Assembly: GCA_947072805.1 (NCBI GenBank)
Contig: CAMTJK010000162.1
Span: 1-7,385 of the forward strand
Source of the DNA: an uncultured Prevotella sp.
Lineage (GTDB): Bacteria; Bacteroidota; Bacteroidia; Bacteroidales; Bacteroidaceae
DNA length: 7,385 nt
Direction: 5' to 3'
This document shows, piece by piece, positions 1 to 5,667 of the stretch (its first letter is position 1; the number at the start of each line of letters is the position of its first letter). Under the pieces are notes generated by a model. That model did no database searches. It was not told the DNA's origin and worked only from the letters and a program-made list of their open reading frames with translations. The translations under genes and the position numbers were made by a program.

Positions 1-76
1 GACTATCAACGCTCCCTATTTGAGATAAAAAACGCCAATTTTTGCGTCGTAGGTTTCAAATCGAGGTTTGGATGCC

Positions 77-130
77 TATTAACACACGTTAAAGTAAAGA
101 TTTTTCTAAACTGTTAATGAAACTTTAACG
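77..130. promoter_or_regulatory. Cluster of four TTAAC/GTTAA half-sites, candidate operator
   Basis: Four copies of a five-base half-site sit at 79-83 (TTAAC), 88-92 (GTTAA), 113-117 (GTTAA) and 125-129 (TTAAC). The first two form a 14-bp palindrome with a 4-bp spacer (79-92). Two longer perfect inverted repeats interleave: ATTAACA (78-84) with TGTTAAT (112-118), and CGTTAAAGT (87-95) with ACTTTAACG (122-130). Because the arms cross, this fits paired protein-binding sites on DNA better than a single RNA hairpin. The distance to the LruC -7 element is about 180 bp. The regulator is unknown, and the AT-rich background raises the odds of chance matches. Confidence 0.35.
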
Positions 131-244
131 ATATGATTTCACCAAAACAGTTCCGACAAGAAGACCGTACAATCAGACCCTAATCAGCTTGTGTCGGTAT
201 GATGACCGCCTTGTGGCAAACGTAAACGAAACAGCCGATAAGAC

Positions 245-275
245 AAAAAAAAAGCCGTTTTGTACAAAAACAGGC
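245..275 (-). terminator. Rho-independent terminator-like hairpin on the minus strand
   Basis: On the + strand GCCGTTTT (254-261) pairs with AAAAC plus GGC (267-271 and 273-275), with one bulged A at 272 and the five-base loop GTACA. On the minus strand the hairpin is followed directly by nine T residues (the A run at 245-253), the normal layout of an intrinsic terminator. There is no T run on the + side, so it should not stop + strand transcription. No minus-strand gene is visible to its right, so its transcript is unknown. It also contains the 12-bp palindrome TTTTGTACAAAA (258-269), so a protein-binding site is an alternative reading. Confidence 0.5.
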
Positions 276-308
276 GGCATGAAGCGGAAATGTAACGGAT
301 TTTTTTAA

Positions 309-316
309 TACATTTG
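309..316 (+). promoter_or_regulatory. Probable -7 promoter element for the LruC lipoprotein gene
   Basis: TACATTTG matches the Bacteroidota -7 consensus TAnnTTTG. No TTTG is found at the expected distance of about 19-20 bp upstream, so the -33 half is missing or poor. Transcription would begin near 322-324, only a few bases before the in-frame GTG at 328. This favours ATG 358 as the start codon, since it leaves a leader of about 35 nt. Confidence 0.5.
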
Positions 317-357
317 CAGCATATAAAGTGTGCATAAAGAGGCACATACATGGAATT

Positions 358-1674
358 ATGTACTGCAAGATAACACGTTATACCATTCTGGCAGCCGCGG
401 TATTGCTTCTCGCAGCATTGTCCACCGCCTGCAAGGACAAGGAGTTTTTTGACAAGGAGAACTACGAAAACATCGTGGGCGACGGCTTTCCGGTGACGGA
501 AGTGGACGCAGAACACCTCTGGACGACGGTAACCTCTGCCCTTACCGACATACATCTCGACGAGGAGTACGAGGGAAACAGCTTCGTGGAGGTGTATCTG
601 AAACATCCCTCAAGCGACAACACAGCACTGCAGGCTGCAAGCGGCACGGTAGCGCCGGGAGGACACCTGCGCACGCCATTCTCGTTCCCCATAACACAGA
701 ACATATTCTATGTGGCTGTGACCGACGCCGCCGGACGACGGGTGGTGAAGACGTGCGGACTGAACAACGGAACGGTATCGCAGACTTTCCGCGGAGCCGA
801 ATCGAAAGCTAACGGCACCTATGTGGGAGACGCACAGCCCGTACCGCCGCGCTTCGGCATACGCTACTGCTTCGAGAGCGACTTTCCGCTGATAGGCGAC
901 TACGACTTCAACGACGTGGTGCTCACACTGCGCCCGTACGTGGAGGGCAGGACGGTGAGGCTCGACGTGACGCTCGATGCGGTGGGAATGATGCCGCAGG
1001 TGGCGGCGGCGATACGCGTGCAGGGAGTAAGGCACGGCGACGTAGTGGCGGTAAGCCGCGAGGGCGACTTCGACACGAACAACGGGCGACCGATGTCGTC
1101 GTTCAACATAATAGACACGAAAGAAATTCTGCTACCCGACAACCTCAACCACACATCGGACATAGTGATATACCTCTTCAACGACGCACACTGGGCACTG
1201 CTGAAGAAGTCAGAGACCAACGGCAACGTGAGCAGGGCGTACTGCAACACGCAGCATACGGGAGCCGACGGATTCTCGCCATCGGTGGAAACAACGCCGG
1301 TGACGGTGACATACCGCTTCGAACTGGCATCGGAAACAGCTGCAAACAGGTTTGTGGCAGAATATCTCGACGCCTTCATCATAGAAAACAGCAACGCAAG
1401 CTACTGCGAAGTACACACCACGGTATACAAGAACGCAGAGGTAATATACAGCTACTTTAACGACCCGGAGGCTTACGACAACCCCTATACGTGGGCGCTG
1501 CAGATGCCTTCCACCTTCCGCTACCCCATAGAGGGCACGGTGGTGGGCTCCAACAGAAAGGAAGTGTACACCGGAGCATACCAAACACCGGGACACTCTT
1601 TCCCGGAATGGGCAAGAAACAGAAACGAAGCCACCGACTGGTTCGACTATCCCGACCCGTGGCACGTGTACTGA
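358..1674 (+). CDS. LruC domain (DUF4842) lipoprotein
   Basis: A 438-residue exported lipoprotein of unknown role. The N-terminus has a basic stretch, a hydrophobic core (about residues 10-21) and STA-Cys25, a lipobox acceptable in Bacteroidota. The charged residues just after the cysteine (KDKE) resemble the lipoprotein export signals that send such proteins to the cell surface; that is inference. Residues about 30-160 look like a beta-rich domain. The LruC/DUF4842 domain follows, with the acidic signature GDYDFND at 180-186, preceded by an aromatic FESDFPL run, and the C-terminal signatures WALQMP (379-384), FRYPIEG (387-393) and DWFDYP (427-432). The Asp/Asn-rich signature could bind calcium, but this is unproven. 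An in-frame GTG at 328 would add ten residues, but the signal peptide and promoter position favour ATG 358. It appears to stand alone, because metK behind it has its own promoter. Family assignment is from remembered motifs. Confidence 0.85.
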   Translation: MYCKITRYTILAAAVLLLAALSTACKDKEFFDKENYENIVGDGFPVTEVDAEHLWTTVTSALTDIHLDEEYEGNSFVEVYLKHPSSDNTALQAASGTVAPGGHLRTPFSFPITQNIFYVAVTDAAGRRVVKTCGLNNGTVSQTFRGAESKANGTYVGDAQPVPPRFGIRYCFESDFPLIGDYDFNDVVLTLRPYVEGRTVRLDVTLDAVGMMPQVAAAIRVQGVRHGDVVAVSREGDFDTNNGRPMSSFNIIDTKEILLPDNLNHTSDIVIYLFNDAHWALLKKSETNGNVSRAYCNTQHTGADGFSPSVETTPVTVTYRFELASETAANRFVAEYLDAFIIENSNASYCEVHTTVYKNAEVIYSYFNDPEAYDNPYTWALQMPSTFRYPIEGTVVGSNRKEVYTGAYQTPGHSFPEWARNRNEATDWFDYPDPWHVY

Positions 1675-1706
1675 CGTGCGACAGACAAAAAGCACACGTT
1701 TGTTTT
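1674..1706 (+). terminator. Weak possible terminator after the LruC gene
   Basis: ACGTG (1674-1678) can pair with CACGT (1695-1699), followed by TTGTTTT. The stem is only five base pairs with a 16-base loop, and the T-rich tail overlaps the -33 element of the metK promoter. It may stop some transcription from the LruC gene, but the evidence is thin. Confidence 0.2.
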
Positions 1707-1735
1707 GGTCGTTATGGCGTTTTGACGTATCTTTG
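1704..1735 (+). promoter_or_regulatory. metK promoter (TTTG - 20 bp - TATCTTTG)
   Basis: TTTG at 1704-1707 and TATCTTTG at 1728-1735 are separated by 20 bp, a near-ideal Bacteroidota housekeeping promoter (consensus TTTG, 19-20 bp, TAnnTTTG). The same architecture and spacing recur before the tRNA-Gln gene in this window, which supports the call. Transcription should begin near 1742, giving a metK leader of about 115 nt. It likely drives metK and the genes after it. Confidence 0.75.
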
Positions 1736-1760
1736 CACCGTCTTCGAAGCAAGGCACACA

Positions 1761-1783
1761 GCAGCATATTGTACAAGAGCTGC
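1761..1783 (+). other. Stem-loop in the metK leader
   Basis: GCAGC (1761-1765) pairs with GCTGC (1779-1783) around a 13-base loop that contains the palindrome TTGTACAA. A second small hairpin (CGCC / GGCG) lies just downstream near 1792-1804. I compared the leader by eye with SAM riboswitch layouts and do not see the conserved core of SAM-I or SAM-II, so no riboswitch is called. The pairing may be incidental. Confidence 0.25.
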
Positions 1784-1830
1784 ACACCACACCGCCATAA
1801 CGGCGCAACACCGCACACCGCAACAAGAAC

Positions 1831-1858
1831 AAATACATTATATAATATATATATAAAT
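1831..1858 (+). promoter_or_regulatory. A/T-rich translation start region of metK, no Shine-Dalgarno
   Basis: The 28 bases before the metK ATG are almost entirely A and T, with a long TA alternation and no G-rich ribosome-binding motif. Bacteroidota generally start translation from such unstructured A/T leaders. This supports ATG 1859 over upstream in-frame codons, because the longer frame beginning at 1676 would run through the promoter. Confidence 0.6.
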
Positions 1859-3109
1859 ATGTCATACCTTTTTTCATCAGAGTCGGTATCGGAAGGACAT
1901 CCCGACAAAGTGGCAGACCAGATAAGCGACGCCATCCTCGACCAGTTTCTCGCTTACGACGAAAACGCACGCGTGGCATGCGAGACGTTTGTCACTACCG
2001 GACAGGTGGTAATAATGGGTGAGGTAAGAAGCAAAGAGTACATCGATCTGCAGACAATAGCCCGCAACACCATAAAGCGCATAGGATATACAAAGGCAGA
2101 ATACCAGTTCGACGGAAACTCATGCGGCATACTCAGTGCCATACACGAGCAAAGCGACGACATAAACCGCGGCGTGGACAACGGCGTGGACCAGGGTGCC
2201 GGCGACCAAGGCATGATGTTCGGATATGCAACCACAGAAACGGAAAACTTCATGCCCGTATCGCTCGACATAGCACACCTCATAATGACAACTCTTGCCG
2301 ACATAAGGAAGGAGGGCAAACAGATGACGTATCTGCGTCCCGACTCGAAAAGCCAGGTGACCGTACAGTACAGCGACGAGGGAGTGCCCGAAAGGATAGA
2401 CACCATAGTGGTTTCCACACAGCATGACGACTTTGCCGGCGACGAGGAAATGCTCGCACAGATAAGAAAAGACGTGCTCGAGATACTGATGCCGAGAGTG
2501 AAAAGCCGCATCAACTCCGAAAAAGTGCTCGCACTGTTCGGCGACGACATAAAGTATTACGTCAATCCCACAGGCAAATTCGTAATAGGCGGACCACACG
2601 GCGACACCGGACTGACAGGCAGAAAGATAATAGTAGACACCTACGGAGGCAAAGGAGCACACGGAGGCGGAGCCTTCAGCGGCAAAGACTCAAGCAAGGT
2701 GGACCGCTCGGCAGCCTATGCGGCACGCCACATAGCCAAAAACATGGTGGCGGCAGGCGTAAGCGACGAAATGCTCGTACAGGTGAGCTATGCCATAGGC
2801 GTGGCAAAGCCTATGAACATATACGTGAACACATACGGACGCAGCAATGTGAACATGACAGACAGCGAAATAGCCAGGAGAATAGAGAAAATGTTTGACC
2901 TGCGCCCGAAAGCCATAGAACGCACTCTCAAGCTGAGGCAGCCCATGTTCAGCGAAACGGCAGCCTACGGACACATGGGACGCAAACCGGAAACAGTGAA
3001 AAAGACATTCACAAGCCATTATCACGAGACGAAAACCATAGACGTGGAGCTGTTTACATGGGAAAAGCTCGACAGAGTGGAGGACATACGCCGCGAATTC
3101 GGCATCTGA
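1859..3109 (+). CDS. metK: S-adenosylmethionine synthetase (methionine adenosyltransferase)
   Basis: Makes S-adenosylmethionine from methionine and ATP, releasing phosphate and diphosphate; a cytosolic, Mg- and K-dependent enzyme that supplies methyl groups. The protein is 416 residues and starts MSYLFSSESVSEGHPDKVADQ, the standard N-terminus, with the ATP/metal residues His14 and Asp16 in GHPDK. Both family signatures are present: GAGDQGMMFGYA (113-124) and GGGAFSGKD (269-277). GHPDK, DTYGG and KVDRSAAYAAR are intact, so it should be active. It is about 30 residues longer than E. coli MetK, in part from an insertion of about 20 residues before the C-terminal FTWEKLD. The active-site loop carries a short tandem repeat (GVDNGVD, 105-111). 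The gene has its own promoter at 1704-1735 and lies 23 bp upstream of the DUF4271 gene, probably co-transcribed. Ile is mostly encoded by ATA, as in the neighbouring genes. Confidence 0.98.
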   Translation: MSYLFSSESVSEGHPDKVADQISDAILDQFLAYDENARVACETFVTTGQVVIMGEVRSKEYIDLQTIARNTIKRIGYTKAEYQFDGNSCGILSAIHEQSDDINRGVDNGVDQGAGDQGMMFGYATTETENFMPVSLDIAHLIMTTLADIRKEGKQMTYLRPDSKSQVTVQYSDEGVPERIDTIVVSTQHDDFAGDEEMLAQIRKDVLEILMPRVKSRINSEKVLALFGDDIKYYVNPTGKFVIGGPHGDTGLTGRKIIVDTYGGKGAHGGGAFSGKDSSKVDRSAAYAARHIAKNMVAAGVSDEMLVQVSYAIGVAKPMNIYVNTYGRSNVNMTDSEIARRIEKMFDLRPKAIERTLKLRQPMFSETAAYGHMGRKPETVKKTFTSHYHETKTIDVELFTWEKLDRVEDIRREFGI

Positions 3110-3132
3110 CAGCGTAAAAAAACACGCCGGAT

Positions 3133-4152
3133 ATGTTGCAGCAGGACTCGCTTATATATAAGGAACTGCCGGCAGCGGCAGACACAGCGGTACACCACAC
3201 CCACAGACCGCTTACACTTGCCGACGTGCTGGCAAGGCTGCCGCGTAACGCTACACCGGAACAGCAGGATTCTGCCATTCAGGCCAACTTCAGACCCGAC
3301 ACCATCAGGTACGGCAACCGACCAGACACCCTGCACATGCCGGGCACCGGGATAGGCACAAGCATCTACGAGGTGACAATGCCCGACATACACGACGGCG
3401 GATACGCAACAGCGGCAACAAAGACATACACGGCTGACGGCGGCTCAAACTACGGAGTGGCAGGCGACCCCGTGCCATACACCGTAAGAAACGACGACGT
3501 GATAACAGGACTGCTCATAGTGAGCTTCATCCTCGTGGTGGTAGCACTCTCCAACCTCTACCGACTGATAGTGAGACACGCCAAAGACCTGCTCTACGTG
3601 AAGCAGCGCGATGAAGCCATAATAACGCAGACATCGTCGGAAGTGAAGTTCCAGTTCTTCCTCCTGGCACAGGCATGCCTACAGTATGCCATATTCCAGT
3701 ACTTCTACACCATGCACTACATAGGCGACACACTGGTGCTCGACTCGCAATACCAGCTCATCGGCATCTACTTCGCCATGTATATAGCCTACTATCTGTG
3801 CAAGGGAATGCTCTATTCGGCAGTCAATGCAGTGTTCTTCGGCAGCAAGAAGAACATACTGTGGATGCAGTGGTTCCTCTTCATCACAGCCATGGGCGGC
3901 GTGATACTGTTTCCTGTCACACTGCTTCAGGTTTATTTTGATTTACAGATACAAAATGTCACTTTTTACTTAGCATTTGTACTGATCTTAGTTAAAATGC
4001 TATCAATTTACAAGGCTTATTTTATCTTTTTCAACCGTGCAGGCGGTTTTGTCCAAATTATTTTGTACTTTTGTGCCCTCGAAATAGTACCGGCCACCTT
4101 GTTCTGGGGTATGCTGGTAATCACAGGAAACCATTTGAATATAAATTTATAG
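3133..4152 (+). CDS. DUF4271 family inner-membrane protein
   Basis: A 339-residue membrane protein of unknown function, assigned to DUF4271 from its hydrophobic pattern and from its place just before hemD, an arrangement I recall from Bacteroidales. Residues 1-120 are hydrophilic with many Pro, Thr, Asp and His and no signal peptide. Six membrane spans follow at roughly 122-143, 173-197, 207-229, 243-265, 277-295 and 305-331. Basic residues lie in the loops after spans 1, 3 and 5 (RHAKDLLYVKQR, GSKKN, NR), while the other loops lack them, which predicts the N- and C-termini outside the cytoplasm. ATG 3133 is 23 bp after metK and the stop is 7 bp before hemD, so co-transcription is likely. The last 75 codons become A/T-rich (TTA, TTT, ATT), apparently because a promoter for the next gene lies inside them. 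Confidence 0.85.
   Translation: MLQQDSLIYKELPAAADTAVHHTHRPLTLADVLARLPRNATPEQQDSAIQANFRPDTIRYGNRPDTLHMPGTGIGTSIYEVTMPDIHDGGYATAATKTYTADGGSNYGVAGDPVPYTVRNDDVITGLLIVSFILVVVALSNLYRLIVRHAKDLLYVKQRDEAIITQTSSEVKFQFFLLAQACLQYAIFQYFYTMHYIGDTLVLDSQYQLIGIYFAMYIAYYLCKGMLYSAVNAVFFGSKKNILWMQWFLFITAMGGVILFPVTLLQVYFDLQIQNVTFYLAFVLILVKMLSIYKAYFIFFNRAGGFVQIILYFCALEIVPATLFWGMLVITGNHLNINL
4048..4073 (+). promoter_or_regulatory. Probable internal promoter for hemD-rnpA-yidD-tyrS within the DUF4271 gene
   Basis: TACTTTTG at 4066-4073 is a full match to the -7 consensus TAnnTTTG, followed by TGCCCTCG, a common start-region pattern in this phylum. The nearest TTTG (4048-4051) is only 14 bp away rather than 19-20, so the -33 half is imperfect. 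The element sits inside a marked A/T-rich patch of the DUF4271 coding sequence, as expected if promoter function constrains the codons. Transcription would start near 4080, leaving about 80 nt before hemD. Confidence 0.45.
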
Positions 4153-4159
4153 GACACCG

Positions 4160-4909
4160 ATGATTAAGAAGATTTTAATTTCGCAGCCGAAACCAACGAG
4201 CGAAAAGTCACCTTACTTCGACATCGCAACGAGATTCGGCGTGGAATTAGTGTTCAGACCTTTTATAAAGGTAGAGGGACTGACGCCAAAGGAATTCCGT
4301 CAGCAGAAGATAAACATTCTCGATTATACAGCAGTGGTCTTCACATCGCGCCATGCCATCGACAACTTCTTCAAACTCGCAAAAGAGCTGCGCGTGACAA
4401 TACCGGAAGATATGAAGTATTTCTGCGTAACAGAAACAATAGCTCTCTACATACAGAAGTACGTACAGTACCGTAAAAGAAAGGTGTTCTTCGGCTCTAC
4501 AGGCAAAATCATCGACCTGCTGCCCACAATGGTAAAGCACAAAACAGAAAAATATCTTGTTCCGATGAGCGACGTACACAACGACAGCGTGAGGGATATG
4601 CTCGAATCGAAGAAACTCACACACGCTGAATGCGTAATGTACCGCACAGTAAGCAACGACTTCACACCCGAAGAGGTGGAGAAGTTCGACTACGACATGC
4701 TCGTGTTCTTCAGTCCCGCCGGAGTGGACTCACTGAACAAAAACTTCCCCGACTTCAATCAGCAGAACATAGCGATAGCCACATTCGGACCTGCCACGGC
4801 AAAGGCTGTAAAAGACGCCGGACTAAGGCTCGACCTCGAAGCCCCCTCGGAGAAATATCCGTCAATGACGGGCGCCTTGATGCACTATCTCAACGAGAAG
4901 CAGGGATAA
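4160..4909 (+). CDS. hemD: Uroporphyrinogen-III synthase family protein
   Basis: A 249-residue cytosolic protein with the fold and motifs of uroporphyrinogen-III synthase, which closes hydroxymethylbilane into uroporphyrinogen III, the shared precursor of haem, sirohaem and cobalamin. The family is poorly conserved, so short motifs carry the call: N-terminal KKILISQPKP, VVFTSRHAIDNFF (59-71), the second-domain VFFSPAGVDSL (182-192) and IATFGPATAKAVKDAGL (205-221). Length is normal. The start follows the DUF4271 stop by 7 bp, and rnpA follows after 23 bp. No other tetrapyrrole gene is in the window; its neighbours act in RNA and membrane biology. Many Prevotella and Bacteroides need external haem, so the in vivo substrate is uncertain, and cobalamin or sirohaem supply, or another role, remain possible. 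Family assignment is firm; the exact function is less so. Confidence 0.85.
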   Translation: MIKKILISQPKPTSEKSPYFDIATRFGVELVFRPFIKVEGLTPKEFRQQKINILDYTAVVFTSRHAIDNFFKLAKELRVTIPEDMKYFCVTETIALYIQKYVQYRKRKVFFGSTGKIIDLLPTMVKHKTEKYLVPMSDVHNDSVRDMLESKKLTHAECVMYRTVSNDFTPEEVEKFDYDMLVFFSPAGVDSLNKNFPDFNQQNIAIATFGPATAKAVKDAGLRLDLEAPSEKYPSMTGALMHYLNEKQG

Positions 4910-4932
4910 AACAGAATACAACATCATAACAA

Positions 4933-5352
4933 ATGCCCGAAACATCAGCTCCTAAATTCGGCAAAAAGGAGCGCATCGTCAGCAGAACACTGATGGACAA
5001 GCTCTTCAGAGGCGGTTCGAGCCGCTCGATGTCGGCTTTCCCTTTGAGAATGGTGTACATGACAATGGAGAGGGGCAGCCACGACGAGCCCGTACAGGTG
5101 CTCATAAGCGTATCGAAACGCCACTTCAAAAGGGCGGTAAAACGCAACAGAGTGAAGAGACAGATACGCGAAGCATACAGAAACAACAAACATCTGCTTG
5201 CTGAAGCATTGCTGCCAACACCCGAAAGGGCGTTGGCTTTGGCGTTTATATGGCAGGCCGACAAGCTGTTTGACTCGAAGGAGGTGACGCAGGCAATGCA
5301 CTCGCTCACGCAACGGCTCGCCGAAAGAATGGACAGGGAGACCGGAAAGTGA
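4933..5352 (+). CDS. rnpA: Ribonuclease P protein component
   Basis: Protein subunit of RNase P, which binds the catalytic RNA and the 5' leader of precursor tRNAs and helps remove that leader. The protein is 139 residues, slightly long for the family. FGKKERIVSRTLMDKLF (9-25) is the typical start, and the basic RNA-binding helix spans residues 62-83 with the invariant RNR core (71-73) and KRQIREAYR. ATG 4933 is preferred because it leaves the family N-terminus complete with only about eight extra residues. It overlaps yidD by one base (TGATG), so the two are translationally coupled. In many bacteria rnpA follows rpmH; here it sits between hemD and yidD instead, an order I recall from Bacteroidales. 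Confidence 0.96.
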   Translation: MPETSAPKFGKKERIVSRTLMDKLFRGGSSRSMSAFPLRMVYMTMERGSHDEPVQVLISVSKRHFKRAVKRNRVKRQIREAYRNNKHLLAEALLPTPERALALAFIWQADKLFDSKEVTQAMHSLTQRLAERMDRETGK

Positions 5353-5597
5353 TGGAAACGACTGTCGCTACGGCTTTGCGCCGCATGGCAATATGGCTGG
5401 TATGCATGCCAATAGTGTTCTACCAGAAATGTATTTCACCATTCACACCGCCGGCATGCCGCTTTACGCCAACGTGCTCGGAATATGCCCGACAGGCCGT
5501 GGTGAAGCACGGACCGCTGAAAGGACTGTGGCTCGCCGTAAAAAGGATATTAAGATGCCATCCCTGGGGCGGAAGCGGATACGACCCCGTACCGTAG
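5352..5597 (+). CDS. yidD: Membrane protein insertion efficiency factor YidD
   Basis: Small membrane-associated protein (81 residues) that assists insertion of inner-membrane proteins alongside YidC and SecYEG. The family signature runs almost end to end: YQKCISPFTPPACRFTPTCS (24-43), then EYARQA, HGPLKG and the C-terminal RILRCHP (65-71) and GGSGYDPVP (73-81). The conserved cysteines at 36, 42 and 69 are present. An N-terminal hydrophobic, amphipathic segment (about 13-23) probably holds it at the membrane. The start is the ATG that overlaps the rnpA stop by one base; a GTG one codon earlier (5349) is possible and would add one Met. The rnpA-yidD pair is widely conserved and fits a shared link to the secretion/insertion machinery, though yidC itself is not in the window. 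Confidence 0.96.
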   Translation: METTVATALRRMAIWLVCMPIVFYQKCISPFTPPACRFTPTCSEYARQAVVKHGPLKGLWLAVKRILRCHPWGGSGYDPVP

Positions 5598-5640
5598 AAA
5601 CAACCCGAAAGGCACAGACAAGAAACGGAAAAGACCGGAA

Positions 5641-5667
5641 AATAATCAAAAAAAACAATATATAACA
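5641..5667 (+). promoter_or_regulatory. A-rich translation start region of tyrS, no Shine-Dalgarno
   Basis: The 27 bases before ATG 5668 are nearly all A and T (only four are not), with a run of eight A followed by CAATATATAACA. There is no Shine-Dalgarno motif. This fits Bacteroidota initiation from unstructured A/T leaders and supports the chosen start. No TAnnTTTG promoter is visible in the 70-bp gap, so tyrS probably depends on transcription from upstream. Confidence 0.5.

Larger units (their letters stand above)
1..357. other. Non-coding leader region upstream of the LruC lipoprotein gene
   Basis: No reading frame here looks like a real protein; the short minus-strand frames are low-complexity and overlap obvious regulatory sequence. 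The stretch is clearly richer in A and T than the genes that follow. It holds three separate signals, listed as their own entries: a cluster of TTAAC/GTTAA half-sites (77-130), a hairpin next to nine A residues (245-275) that reads as a terminator on the minus strand, and a Bacteroidota -7 element (309-316). The first 60 bases hold a weak hairpin around 33-48 and nothing else I can name. The end of any upstream gene lies outside the window. Confidence 0.7.

Noticed and set aside
27..50. Terminator-like hairpin near the left edge (minus strand, T run after a short ACG-CAA / TTG-CGT stem)
   Set aside because: The stem is six pairs with a bulge and mostly A/T, and there is no visible gene for it to serve.
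328..357. GTG start for the LruC lipoprotein
   Set aside because: It would begin within a few bases of the predicted transcription start and add a polar stretch in front of an already complete signal peptide.
1676..1858. In-frame N-terminal extension of MetK by 61 codons
   Set aside because: The extension covers the metK promoter and leader and is unlike any MetK N-terminus; the family starts at MSYLFSSESVSEGHPDK, that is ATG 1859.
1210..1935. 241-residue minus-strand frame across the LruC-metK junction
   Set aside because: It lies opposite the LruC gene, the metK promoter and the metK start. The protein is Val/Cys/Arg-rich with no recognisable domain, typical of a shadow frame.
3112..3127. 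GCGT/ACGC hairpin between metK and the DUF4271 gene
   Set aside because: Four base pairs around an A-rich loop with no T run after it; too weak for a terminator.
3150..3161. CTTATATATAAG palindrome at the start of the DUF4271 gene
   Set aside because: A simple alternating A/T palindrome within coding sequence, common by chance.
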